The position numbers were made by a program, and so were the translations under genes. A stretch of 50,306 bases of DNA from contig NZ_QZWZ01000043.1 of the NCBI RefSeq assembly GCF_003601975.1, positions 1-50,306 on the forward strand, in the 5' to 3' direction. How positions within the stretch are numbered: the stretch's first letter is position 1; each line of letters opens with the position of its first letter. The stretch is from Mesorhizobium waimense. Lineage in GTDB: Bacteria > Pseudomonadota > Alphaproteobacteria > Rhizobiales > Rhizobiaceae. The notes beneath the pieces are model-generated. The model did not search any database, was not told where the DNA came from, and saw nothing but the letters and a program-made list of their open reading frames with translations. Positions 35,354 to 43,911 of this stretch are shown here, in pieces.

Positions 35354-35503
35354 CTAGCTTCTCCGACGACGAAAGCTGGTCCCGACCCTGACCGGGTCGC
35401 CGCGCCGCTTGGGCAGGTCGATGGCTTCACAGGAAGGAGCGACTCTGATTTCCTTGGGCCAGGGTTGATATCGCGCAACGCAAATTAACCTGGGGAGATC
35501 ACG

Positions 35504-35746
35504 ATGTCGTTTGCTATTGTCGGCGTTGCGTGCCTTGGATTGGCAATAGGACTGAAGCTGCGCGCGCCGGCCCTTATTGCGGCGACATTGGTTGTGGTCG
35601 TCGCCAGCATCGCTACCGGCAGTGTTCTCCAACTGTCCGTTCAAACAACCATCCGCTCGACATTCTATCTGGTTATCGTCACTCAAATTGCCTATTTGGT
35701 CGGTCTTGCGCTAGCGCTGCTGTCACATCGCGCCTGGCGGCGCTAG
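35504..35746 (+). CDS. Small membrane protein of unknown function
   Basis: An 80-residue protein with GGGGAG before its ATG. It has about three hydrophobic segments ('IVGVACLGLAIGL', 'ALIAATLVVVVASIATGSVL' and 'FYLVIVTQIAYLVGLALALL') and a basic end 'SHRAWRR'. I do not recognise the family; its size and place beside an ExoY-like gene recall the small inner-membrane ExoX-type inhibitors of rhizobia, but no sequence motif supports that. It is transcribed against both neighbours and ends 25 bases from the transferase stop. Confidence 0.6.
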   Translation: MSFAIVGVACLGLAIGLKLRAPALIAATLVVVVASIATGSVLQLSVQTTIRSTFYLVIVTQIAYLVGLALALLSHRAWRR

Positions 35747-35771
35747 GATTCCTTCTGCATCGCCCCCAGAT

Positions 35772-36623
35772 TCACGAAGTCTGATCAAATTTCAGCATGG
35801 CCGGTATTGTCTTGACCAGTATCCAAAGATCGCTGCCCAGAGACCACGTTAGAACGTACTGCGTATCCAGCGATACTCGATGAGAATATTCGGTCATGCT
35901 TCTTCCATTTACTTGCCAAAGGCCGGTAAGTCCTGGCCGTGTCTTCAGATATTCGTGTGATGCGGCGCCATACCGTTGCAATTCATCGGCAACGACTGGT
36001 CGTGGACCCACACAACTCATGTCGCCACGCAAGATGTTGAACAGCTGCGGCAGCTCATCCAGGCTCGATCTGCGAAGCATCCTTCCGAAAAACAAGACAC
36101 GCGGATCGAACTTCAGTTTCTGGTTGGCCGTCCACTCCTGCGCAGCCTGCGGATCACAACTCAGGTGCTGTTGCAGTACCTCCTCCGCATTCGGCACCAT
36201 CGTGCGGAACTTGTAGCAGTCGAAGGCCTTGCCATTGAATCCAATACGGCGATGAACAAACAATACCGGGCCGCCTGTGGTAGCCTTGATCAAGAGCGGA
36301 ATAAGAAGCATGAGGGGACTGATCAGGACAAGCGCCGTCGAGGCCACCAGCAGGTCAAGAACCCTCTTTGCCCGACCACCGAGAGGCTGCCGGCGTTCGC
36401 TCGGCAGGTTTTGTTGTGTGCCTGCCGCCGGCATGCCTTGATCAAATGGGATGGCAGTGTGGTCTTGGCTTGCGCTCAGATGAGGCGGGGAAACGTTCGG
36501 CGTATTCGATCTGGCGGCCGCGCCGCCTTGACGCAGAAGAGCCCATGTCGCCACAGGCCCGGTTCCGACCAGTATGCCCAAGATCTCGCGTTGCCGCAGC
36601 TTGCCTTCGATCACGTTGGACAT
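35772..36623 (-). CDS. Undecaprenyl-phosphate sugar-1-phosphate transferase (ExoY/WbaP family)
   Basis: A 283-residue initiating transferase. About 80 poorly conserved residues precede 'RAKRVLDLLVASTALVLISP', the membrane helix of the family. The catalytic region follows: 'RIGFNGKAFDCYKFRTMVPN', 'RVLFFGRMLRRSSLDELPQL' with 'FNILRGDMSCVGPRP' (L-D-E-L-P-Q and G-P-R-P are invariant), and 'RPGLTGLWQVNGRS'. It transfers a sugar phosphate, often galactose or glucose, from a UDP-sugar to undecaprenyl phosphate, the first step of repeat-unit assembly. It resembles rhizobial ExoY/PssA in length and order. Confidence 0.92.
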   Translation of the reverse strand: MSNVIEGKLRQREILGILVGTGPVATWALLRQGGAAARSNTPNVSPPHLSASQDHTAIPFDQGMPAAGTQQNLPSERRQPLGGRAKRVLDLLVASTALVLISPLMLLIPLLIKATTGGPVLFVHRRIGFNGKAFDCYKFRTMVPNAEEVLQQHLSCDPQAAQEWTANQKLKFDPRVLFFGRMLRRSSLDELPQLFNILRGDMSCVGPRPVVADELQRYGAASHEYLKTRPGLTGLWQVNGRSMTEYSHRVSLDTQYVLTWSLGSDLWILVKTIPAMLKFDQTS

Positions 36624-36905
36624 TTCTGCTCACACAAACTTGCACACGTCTTCAGCTACATATTCACAAAGATGGATGTCTCCCGGCAAGCAACGAAAAG
36701 GTGGTAGACTGGGGGTGAGCGGCAACGACGGGCTACACCTAAGATGCTAGGCTTTTGTCCGGACGAATGGCTGCGCCGACCGGCACCAGGCGCGCTTTCA
36801 GGATTGGGCGCCACATCCGCGGCCATCTGGCGCCAAGTCCAGGTCAAGCACGCTTCAGCCAGGACCTGCCGATCCGAACTCACCCTCCGCCGACACAGCC
36901 GCATG

Positions 36906-38774
36906 TCAGCGCGGTGCTTGAGCTGCGCGCTTCCGGTAACTGCCGGTAGAAACGGACCGAACACGGGTCATCAGCACACCAAGTACCGATGAGTTTGTAT
37001 CTTTTAGAGTCTGGGTCAGATCTGCAAGTTGACCAAGCGACGTCTCGCCCCATTGCGCCACGACAATCACCGCATCAAGGAGAGGACAGACGGCGAGGGC
37101 GTCCGCGCCCGATGTAAATGACGGCAATTCGACAATGACAATTTTGTATTGATTTGCCTCTCTTATTATTTTCTCGATATTCTTCTCAAGAGAAGTGTTA
37201 TTCGAAATTCTTTCGACGCTCTTCAGGCCATAGAATGCCATTCTTTCAATAAATTGTATCTTTTTCACGAACTCTTTTGGATCCGCAGACACCTGATCGA
37301 ATACGTCGAAGTTGGGAGAACTAAGAAGTTCGGTGGCCAGAGCAGACTTGTCGTCAGCGTTGATCACTAGAGTTGTGATACCCGATGCGCCATAGAGAGC
37401 CGCCAAATTGCTCACAACGGTGCTCTTTCCGTCGCCAGGCGAGACGGACGTAATTCCGATGCAGCGCATTGAGCGAGTGGCCCCGGCCAGACTGATGGTC
37501 GCCTTTACTCCTTTCAGACTCGCACTGAAAGAAGACAGGGGATCCCTGAGCACTTCGTCAAGCCGACCAAAACCACCCCGCCTGAAGCTTACCTGCGGCA
37601 GTTCTCCAATGCAGGCCAGCCCCAATTCCCGGCGAATCTGGTGTGGTCTCCTCACGTTCCCATCAAGGCTGCGTTGTGCTACGGCAAACCCTATGCCAGC
37701 CACCAGTCCTGCAAGTGCGCCAAAGGCGAGGATAAGTTTCTTGCGAGGGCGACTTTCCCTCTCCGGACTCGTCGCAGATGTGATGACACGAGCGTCCGCC
37801 ATCAGATAGGGCTGCTGGTCTACCGAATTCGTGTACGCCGCGAGCAAGCTTTCGTACATTTTTCGATACGTGTCTGCAGTGACTTCGAGTTGCTCCAGCG
37901 TGGTCCGTTGTTCTGGATGTTCTTTGTCGAGCGGCATATCCTGGCGGTCGACGGACGTCTCGTTCGCGACGATCGCGTAGTCGTGTTTCGCGCGAAACTC
38001 CTGAACAATCCTGGTCGCCTTGTTCATCTGATCGCCGACCTCCCGCATTCGCCTTTCCAACCATGCGATGCCTTCGGTCGCCGCAGCTGTTGTCGTCTGA
38101 ACTTGCTCGCGAACGAACGCATCCGCGGTAGCGTTTGCTATCCGTGCCGACAGCTCCGGTTCCAATGACTGAAACGTAATGTCTATTGCGTAAGAGACAC
38201 CGACACGCTGAACGTCCAGCCCTTCATCGAAAATCTCCACCGCCTTGCGCTCGCGGTCCGGCTGTGGGTTGTCCGTTTGTGTTCGATTTCGACCGAAGAA
38301 ATTCTCCAGCGCGACATAGCCGGGATGGTTGCCAAGCCCGGCCGCCTGAACGACGCTTGTCCAAGCTCTTCGAAACCTTTCGCCGATGCCCGTACCGTCC
38401 AGATCCCTGAAAGTCGGATCGTTCATGAGCCCAAGGTCATCGATCACCATCTTCGCGATCTTCTCGGAGCGCAAAACGGCAAGCTGGCTCTCGACTTGAG
38501 CAGTGTCGAGCGAAAGATTTATTTCGGCCGGCTGCTGTTGCAGGTTGCGGGGGATCTTTGGCGAAATCAGAATCTGCGTTCGCGCCTCATAGATCGGGTC
38601 GGAAGTAGCAATGTAGAACGCAGCGAAGAGAATTCCCGTGCCAGAGAACGACAGAATCGAAAAAAGATACTGCCGCACGAAAGAAACGATGTCAGAGAGG
38701 CTGATGAAATCTTGCGGGGCATCGGCTTCGCGCCATGTTTTGTGGGCAATCGCCGACAGCGGCCGTTCTAGCAT
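36906..38774 (-). CDS. Polysaccharide co-polymerase, Wzc/ExoP-like, with a degenerate kinase site
   Basis: A 622-residue inner-membrane protein from ATG 38774; a TTG eight codons upstream is less likely. An N-terminal membrane helix ('FSILSFSGTGILFAAFYIAT') starts a Wzz domain ('PIYEARTQILISPKIPRN') and a periplasmic coiled coil; a second helix ('KLILAFGALAGLVAGIGFAV') follows near residue 355. The cytoplasmic ATPase domain has an intact Walker A ('SVSPGDGKSTVVSNLA'), but Walker A' reads 'TLVINADDK' where bacterial tyrosine kinases have I-D-x-D, and Walker B reads 'IVIVELPSF' with Glu for Asp. No tyrosine cluster ends the chain ('SYRKRAAQAPR'). It probably sets chain length together with the export protein at 31443. 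Confidence 0.88.
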   Translation of the reverse strand: MLERPLSAIAHKTWREADAPQDFISLSDIVSFVRQYLFSILSFSGTGILFAAFYIATSDPIYEARTQILISPKIPRNLQQQPAEINLSLDTAQVESQLAVLRSEKIAKMVIDDLGLMNDPTFRDLDGTGIGERFRRAWTSVVQAAGLGNHPGYVALENFFGRNRTQTDNPQPDRERKAVEIFDEGLDVQRVGVSYAIDITFQSLEPELSARIANATADAFVREQVQTTTAAATEGIAWLERRMREVGDQMNKATRIVQEFRAKHDYAIVANETSVDRQDMPLDKEHPEQRTTLEQLEVTADTYRKMYESLLAAYTNSVDQQPYLMADARVITSATSPERESRPRKKLILAFGALAGLVAGIGFAVAQRSLDGNVRRPHQIRRELGLACIGELPQVSFRRGGFGRLDEVLRDPLSSFSASLKGVKATISLAGATRSMRCIGITSVSPGDGKSTVVSNLAALYGASGITTLVINADDKSALATELLSSPNFDVFDQVSADPKEFVKKIQFIERMAFYGLKSVERISNNTSLEKNIEKIIREANQYKIVIVELPSFTSGADALAVCPLLDAVIVVAQWGETSLGQLADLTQTLKDTNSSVLGVLMTRVRSVSTGSYRKRAAQAPR

Positions 38775-38879
38775 GGCTTCAATCCATATCTGCGACAAAG
38801 TCTCAACCGATCAGCAGCTTTGGCCGCTGTCACACCACACACTAGGCGCTTGTACCGCTTGCGAATATTCGTTCAAATG

Positions 38880-38896
38880 GGGTAGGCGCCCTACCC
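38880..38896. promoter_or_regulatory. Perfect palindrome upstream of the co-polymerase gene
   Basis: GGGTAGG and CCTACCC flank a CGC centre, 106 bases before the co-polymerase start and between it and the fused guanylyltransferase gene. The right end reads TACCCAT, which fits the heptamer recognised by NarL-type regulators; a NarL-type protein is encoded at 41488-42258. It could be an operator for export genes. The link to that regulator is inference. Confidence 0.45.
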
Positions 38897-38957
38897 ATGA
38901 GGCTGGTCATCGGGTTTGTCAGATGGACCAGTGCTCATCCTGCAATGCCTGGCCTGC

Positions 38958-41282
38958 CTAAGCTGAATCTCGAAGCGCCTGATCGAGCATGCCCTGATCG
39001 AAATTGGGCCTGAGGGCGTCGACCGAAGCCGACATAGGGCGAATGATCGCTCCCTCAGTCTTGTCGAGATATTGCATCAGCGCTGTCACCAGGTGGTAGA
39101 ATATGCTGGCAGGAGTTTCCGTGGCGACCGCCCTGCCCTTCTCATCGATTCTATCGATCCACAGCCCAAGCGGTGCCGGATCGATATGCCAGCGGAACAA
39201 CCGTCCGACGCGCGTTTCTATCTCGGGCTTCAGGTCTGGCCCACCGGATCCTTCCAATGCAATCGCGGCCTTGATCGCTTCGGCCTGGGGCCAGCTCCTC
39301 GATATCAGGTCGAGTGGCATTGCCGAACGTGACACGGCGCCATAGGCCAGCCCCGTCGATCGGTTGAGGCCATTGGCTATCGCAGACGCGTAGAGCTTTC
39401 TTGCGAACGGAACGAGGTCCGCCTGCCCAGACTTTGCCGCGAACTCGACGAGGAGCGATGCCCATTCGAAATGATGTCCGGGCTCGGTCCACTGGCCCTG
39501 CTCGCCCGCAGCCAGCTTCCACCCGTCGTCGAAATACTCGCCTAGCGTCCAACTGTCGGCATCGAAAAAATGCGTTCTGAAGAGGTCGACAATGCGAGCT
39601 GCGTGTCGAAGGTAGTTCCTCTCGCCAGTGGCCGTATGCCAGGCCAGGAATGCCTCGAGCAGATGCATGTGGGGATTGCTGCGACGAAGGCCGGTCCCGC
39701 TCGACGACTCCAGGAATCCGTTCAACCGCCCATCTTCGAGATGTGCATCGACGAAAGCCAGGGTTTCCTCGCCAAGCCTGAGTGCATCCGGGTTTTTTGC
39801 CTGATGGGCGTAGGCCAGGCACAGAAGAACACAGGCGTGATCATAAGCGTCTTCACATGGATCGGCGACGGATCCGTCGACATTGAGTGTCCGTGCCCAT
39901 CCGCCTCGGCTGGTTCGCCCATTCTTCATGAATTCAATGCCATGCGCGATCAGCCGGTCGGCTGAACCGTTCCATCCGCGGAGCTTGGCGACCGAGAACG
40001 CGTAGACCTGTCGCGCCATTGTTCGCATCCGCTTCTGCTTGGAAAGCGGCATGCCGTCCAGCGACAAAGCCTCATGAAACCCACCGTAGAGTTCGTCCAC
40101 CCCGACGGTCGACCAGTGCGGCAGCGTCTCGTCGAACAGCCAGTGCGCAACCCGCTCGCGCCAAGCGCCCGGCAACAGCACGTGATTGTGAGCGGGCGTA
40201 AACTTGGTTTCAAGACGACCCCATTTCTCGAGGCGCTCGACAACTCGCTTGACGTTCTGGCTTTCTCCGACGGGAGCAACGAACGTGGCGTCAGCAGTCG
40301 AGACGACGGCAACATTCCTCAGCCCGACTGCCGACAGCAATCTGCCACGGCTACGCAAGTAGGAATGTTGGCAATCGATCGCGACTACATCGCCGACGAC
40401 GACATTGCCGTTTTCGTCAGTGGAACTTGCATCCAACAGGGATTGCCAAGAGCCAAGGTCGCTCCATTTGAAGCTCGCCGGTACCAAAGTGATATCGCTG
40501 ACCTTTTCCATGATCGCGTAATCGATCGATATCGATGGAATCGATGAGTAGAGATCGAGCGGCAGATAGGTGCCGGACAAGTTTGTCGTGGCAGCATCCA
40601 ACGCCTTCCTCGCGCTGTTCCAGATTTCCGGTCGATGCCAAAGGCAGGCCTCGCGCATGGCGCTTGCCCGGAACAGGAAAATACCCGTGTTCCAGAAGAA
40701 AGAGTCTGTCGCGACATACTTCTCGGCAGCCTCGATTTCTGGCTTCTCGATAAAGCGAACCACTTTGCGAATATCGGATGTTCCGATTGGCGAACCGCCC
40801 TCGATATAGCCATATCCGGTTTCCGCGCGGCTCGGACGTAGGCCAAACACGACAATACTGCCTGTTTTCGCAGCAGGCACGCCCCTCTCGATGGTCTCCC
40901 AGAATTGCAGATCCGTGGTGATTGCGTGGTCGGAGGGAACGACAAGAACGATCCCGTCTCCATGGCTATTGATCGTATGCAACGCCGCGACGGCCACTGC
41001 GACCGCCGTGTTGCGTCCGACAGGCTCAAAGATGGGGCCTCCACCCGAGAGATCGATTCCAGCGAGGTCGGCGTGGATCCGTTCAGCATTCCGTTCCGAC
41101 GCGATCAGATGGATCGGCGTCTCACCGTCACAGCGGCTTTTCAGTCGCCGTACGGTTTTCGTCAGCATCGATCCATCGCCAGAGAAATCGTGGAACTGCT
41201 TTGGATTATCCTCTCGCGAGAGCGGCCATAGCCGTGAGCCCACCCCGCCACTCATCACAAAACACGAAATTCGATCAGCCAC
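38958..41282 (-). CDS. Mannose-1-phosphate guanylyltransferase fused to AGE-family isomerase
   Basis: A 774-residue fusion from a GTG. Residues 1-350 form a guanylyltransferase: 'CFVMSGGVGSRLWPLSREDN' with 'PKQF' (nucleotide loop), 'VVPSDHAI', 'GYGYIEGGSPIG', 'VVRFIEKPE' and 'FFWNTGIFLFRASAM'. From about residue 365 an N-acylglucosamine-2-epimerase-type alpha/alpha barrel begins: 'GGFHEALSLDGMPLSKQKRM', 'DAYDHACVLLCLAYAHQAK', 'NPHMHLLEAFLAWHTATG', and 'GHHFEWASLLVEFAAKSG' (catalytic His). The usual bifunctional enzyme instead carries a cupin mannose-6-phosphate isomerase. The fusion should make GDP-mannose from fructose 6-phosphate together with a phosphomannomutase, a gene for which seems to begin at the left edge. 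Confidence 0.9.
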   Translation of the reverse strand: MADRISCFVMSGGVGSRLWPLSREDNPKQFHDFSGDGSMLTKTVRRLKSRCDGETPIHLIASERNAERIHADLAGIDLSGGGPIFEPVGRNTAVAVAVAALHTINSHGDGIVLVVPSDHAITTDLQFWETIERGVPAAKTGSIVVFGLRPSRAETGYGYIEGGSPIGTSDIRKVVRFIEKPEIEAAEKYVATDSFFWNTGIFLFRASAMREACLWHRPEIWNSARKALDAATTNLSGTYLPLDLYSSIPSISIDYAIMEKVSDITLVPASFKWSDLGSWQSLLDASSTDENGNVVVGDVVAIDCQHSYLRSRGRLLSAVGLRNVAVVSTADATFVAPVGESQNVKRVVERLEKWGRLETKFTPAHNHVLLPGAWRERVAHWLFDETLPHWSTVGVDELYGGFHEALSLDGMPLSKQKRMRTMARQVYAFSVAKLRGWNGSADRLIAHGIEFMKNGRTSRGGWARTLNVDGSVADPCEDAYDHACVLLCLAYAHQAKNPDALRLGEETLAFVDAHLEDGRLNGFLESSSGTGLRRSNPHMHLLEAFLAWHTATGERNYLRHAARIVDLFRTHFFDADSWTLGEYFDDGWKLAAGEQGQWTEPGHHFEWASLLVEFAAKSGQADLVPFARKLYASAIANGLNRSTGLAYGAVSRSAMPLDLISRSWPQAEAIKAAIALEGSGGPDLKPEIETRVGRLFRWHIDPAPLGLWIDRIDEKGRAVATETPASIFYHLVTALMQYLDKTEGAIIRPMSASVDALRPNFDQGMLDQALRDSA

Positions 41283-41333
41283 GACAACACCACGCTCTCA
41301 ACTGAACTCCGGCGTATTGCCCAACACCCTTCC

Positions 41334-41361
41334 CCAGCGACCAGCGTTAGCTGGTCGCTGG
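41334..41361. terminator. Perfect 12-base-pair hairpin between regulator and guanylyltransferase genes
   Basis: The arms CCAGCGACCAGC and GCTGGTCGCTGG are exact complements around a GTTA loop. The hairpin lies 126 bases downstream of the LuxR-type gene's stop and 51 bases before the guanylyltransferase start, both read leftwards. No T-run follows on either strand, so it is not a textbook intrinsic terminator; it may separate the two transcripts or stabilise an mRNA end. Confidence 0.5.
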
Positions 41362-41487
41362 CAAAGTCAAACGTCAGCCGTCCCCGCAACCCTCAAAGGC
41401 CGTGAGGGGAACAGGCACCCGACACCGGTGCTGGGCGCCGGCGATCACTTTGCTCTTCTATGCAGTGCCTGCCCCGACAGGGATCGC

Positions 41488-42258
41488 TCAACTCGATCGC
41501 ATAGACACGTTGGCGGCAGGAAACATCTCATTGAGTTTGTAGACGACCTCCGTCCTGTTGGTCGCCTTCAACTTTTTCATGATGTTACGGATGTGAACCT
41601 TGACCGTGCTCTCGCGGAGATTGAGCTCATGGGCGATTATCTTGTTCGCCTTGCCCCGCCTGAGGGCTTGGACCACCTCCTCCTGCCTCTCGGTAAACAC
41701 GCTCGCCATCGGCCTGGTCACGTCGACGCTCGCGTCGATTCCCTTGTGCAGGGCCAAGACGCTGCTAGCAGGGACAAATGTCCCGCCAGCTACAACAAAG
41801 TTTACCGCCTCGACGCAGATCTCGAAGCGGATCGACGAGGGGATGTAGGCTTTTACGCCGTAACTCAAGGCCCTCAGGATCTGCTCCAATTCGTCCGTGT
41901 CGGCCAAGATTACCACTGGAATGGGGTGGGCCTCGGCGACGAGATCGGCGATCTCGTCGCCGGTCTTGGGATCCGTCGCCCTTCGGCTGCCCAAGTTCAG
42001 CATGATAGCCGACGCCGACGGCGCGTTATCCTGCTGACGCCACTCGTCGATTGAGCCAAACGACAGGATTTCCTTGCCAACACGATAGGCTGTCAGGCAT
42101 TGGGCAAGGCACTGCCGATCGAGCACACGCTCATCAAGCAGAACCAGGCAGGATTCAGCCAAATCCTGCCTGTGAAGATGTATTGCACCCCCGACCTTCT
42201 GCGAAATGAGTTCCAGTGCGCCAGGCGATTTACGGTCGAATTGAATTGCCGGATTCAT
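41488..42258 (-). CDS. LuxR/NarL-type transcription regulator with a degenerate receiver
   Basis: A 256-residue protein from ATG 42258 (GGGGAT eight bases upstream); the frame extends upstream without support. The N-terminal half resembles a response-regulator receiver: 'SCLVLLDERVLDRQCLAQCL', then 'SAIMLNLGSRRA' at the position of the phosphorylated Asp, where Asn is found, and 'LSYGVKAYIPSS' with the conserved Lys. The C-terminal LuxR helix-turn-helix is complete: 'FTERQEEVVQALRRGKANKI', 'IAHELNLRESTVKVHIRNIM', 'KKLKATNRTEVVYKL'. It probably binds DNA without classical phosphorylation. Its place directly upstream of the export and GDP-mannose genes suggests that it controls exopolysaccharide production. 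Confidence 0.85.
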   Translation of the reverse strand: MNPAIQFDRKSPGALELISQKVGGAIHLHRQDLAESCLVLLDERVLDRQCLAQCLTAYRVGKEILSFGSIDEWRQQDNAPSASAIMLNLGSRRATDPKTGDEIADLVAEAHPIPVVILADTDELEQILRALSYGVKAYIPSSIRFEICVEAVNFVVAGGTFVPASSVLALHKGIDASVDVTRPMASVFTERQEEVVQALRRGKANKIIAHELNLRESTVKVHIRNIMKKLKATNRTEVVYKLNEMFPAANVSMRSS

Positions 42259-42475
42259 AAGCTTATCCCCAACGTTGCTCGCGTACAAAACCAGCACGAG
42301 ACGACGCTGCAGGGACACACACCAACTGCGCGAACATAAACGCGTCCGCGTCAACAGGATTGCAGACTGTGAAATTTTAGGCCCCCGCCATGGTCACAGT
42401 GCTATCGAGCACAGAGGCTATCGGCCAAAAGATCCTGCTTCACTAATTTAGGTTAACAAACGGTAAAAAAATTTC

Positions 42476-42491
42476 TAGATCATTCGATCTA
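42476..42491. promoter_or_regulatory. Inverted repeat between the Crp-type and LuxR-type genes
   Basis: TAGATC and GATCTA flank ATTC, next to an AT-rich run (42460-42475), about 218 bases before the LuxR-type start. It may be an operator for either regulator or lie in the long leader of the LuxR-type gene. The rest of this 352-base gap shows no gene. Confidence 0.4.
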
Positions 42492-42610
42492 TCCGAGCCC
42501 GACATTTCATCCAACCGTTGGAGGCAACCTAAACTGTCGCGGTAGCCACCACCGGCCAAACGTTGGTTGCCCCTTACCCAGCAAATTAGCAGCGCGTTCC
42601 GACGCTGCGT

Positions 42611-43327
42611 TCAGTTGTCGGCATACCGGTGGTCGAACTCGGCAAATTTCCTTGTACCAGCGTCGTCGAGTACGCGCACATAACCCTGGCGGAACTCGAG
42701 AAATCCGCGCTCCCGCAATTCCCGAAGCATCCGATTAACGTGTATCGGTGTCAGGCCAAGCGCATCGGCAAGGTCATATTGGGTGAGAGGACACGCGAAG
42801 CCCTTGCGGGTAATGTCGCCGACACGTTCCAGGCGCGTCTTGAGTTCGAGCAGCAAATGGGCGGTACGCGCCAGCGCGCTGCGCCGCCCCACATTGGTGA
42901 GATGCTGGGCAACCAGCGCCCTCTGGTGCATGAGAGTTTCTAGAAAAAGAGAGGCTGTGCGAGGCGACTTGGCTATGGCGAGGGAAAATTTCTTGCCCGA
43001 TCCCTCGAATACTGCAAGCTCAGTCTGAGCCACAAAGGTCTCAACCGCGATCCCAGAATACGACTGCGGCATGACGATATCGCCCTTAAGGGCAAAATCC
43101 ACGATCTGTCGTTGTCCGCCGGCGAGATCATGTGAAATGCACCCCCAGCCGGACTCGACGACGAAGATACGATCGCTCTCGTCGCCCTGATTCACGATGG
43201 CGGTCTGTGCCGGATACACCTTCGGAACAAACCCAATCGCCTGGATATACGCCTTATCGTCGTCCTCAAACCCGACATGCGACTGTCGGTTCTCGTTTCC
43301 ACTCAAAGGATGTGAAGCGTACGCCAT
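42611..43327 (-). CDS. Crp/Fnr family transcription regulator
   Basis: A 238-residue regulator with a cyclic-nucleotide-binding-like beta-roll ('QTAIVNQGDESDRIFVVESG', 'RQIVDFALKGDIVMPQSYSG') and a C-terminal winged helix ('CPLTQYDLADALGLTPIHVN', 'RMLRELRERGFLEF'). The Cys residues of Fnr iron-sulphur sites are absent at the N-terminus, and the R-S-A motif of cAMP-binding Crp is not seen in the roll, so the ligand is unknown. GGGGG precedes the ATG. It is read in the same direction as the LuxR-type gene 353 bases downstream. Rhizobial relatives often act in stress or oxygen control. Confidence 0.85.
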   Translation of the reverse strand: MAYASHPLSGNENRQSHVGFEDDDKAYIQAIGFVPKVYPAQTAIVNQGDESDRIFVVESGWGCISHDLAGGQRQIVDFALKGDIVMPQSYSGIAVETFVAQTELAVFEGSGKKFSLAIAKSPRTASLFLETLMHQRALVAQHLTNVGRRSALARTAHLLLELKTRLERVGDITRKGFACPLTQYDLADALGLTPIHVNRMLRELRERGFLEFRQGYVRVLDDAGTRKFAEFDHRYADN

Positions 43328-43629
43328 TGACCCCCACTAACCCCTCCCCAAGTACCTCCAAGGGCAAGTGTATATCAACCTTGGCTACATGAGTACCCCT
43401 AAGCCACCTACCACTATCGGATGAGCTGGATCACGCTCCTTACTCGCAAGCGACGCCGCCTGGCAACGGCGTACGGATTTTCGCGGGACGGGGAATTTGC
43501 CCCTTTTCCTGGCTTTGCCCCCACGGGTACGCGTCGATTGCGACCCTGTGGTGGTTGCTGGCCGCACGCAGCGACGGCTCCACGGAAATATCCAGCAGAC
43601 CAAAGGTTTGCAGATGGACCCCGGCTGCC

Positions 43630-43911
43630 TCAAGCTTTGCTTTTTTTGAAATTTTCTCGCATGGACTCGATTACTTCGCTGGCCACAAGACAGCTGCGGT
43701 TGTCCACTTCACCTGCGGCGTTGCGCAAAGTCGTTGCCGCGTCCTTCAGTACTCCCCTGATTTCTCTCGCGGTCAAAATCTCGGATGCCTCCAGTTCGAG
43801 GAGCAGAGATTCAACCACATGCAACGCGGCAAGTGCTATCCCTCTAGGTCTGCTCGCCAGCAGCACTAGGAGGTCACCACTGGGTCTGCCGCGTGACTTT
43901 TTTTTTGCCAT
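43630..43911 (-). CDS. Small protein of unknown function
   Basis: A 93-residue frame, 'MAKKKSRGRPSGDLLVLLAS...', with a basic, possibly nucleic-acid-binding N-terminus and a helical remainder ('ALHVVESLLLELEASEILTA') ending in 'NFKKSKA'. I do not recognise a family. There are no overlapping stronger candidates on either strand and amino-acid use is normal, but the ribosome site is weak. It stands alone; the 302 bases between it and the Crp-type gene hold nothing recognisable. Confidence 0.5.
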   Translation of the reverse strand: MAKKKSRGRPSGDLLVLLASRPRGIALAALHVVESLLLELEASEILTAREIRGVLKDAATTLRNAAGEVDNRSCLVASEVIESMRENFKKSKA

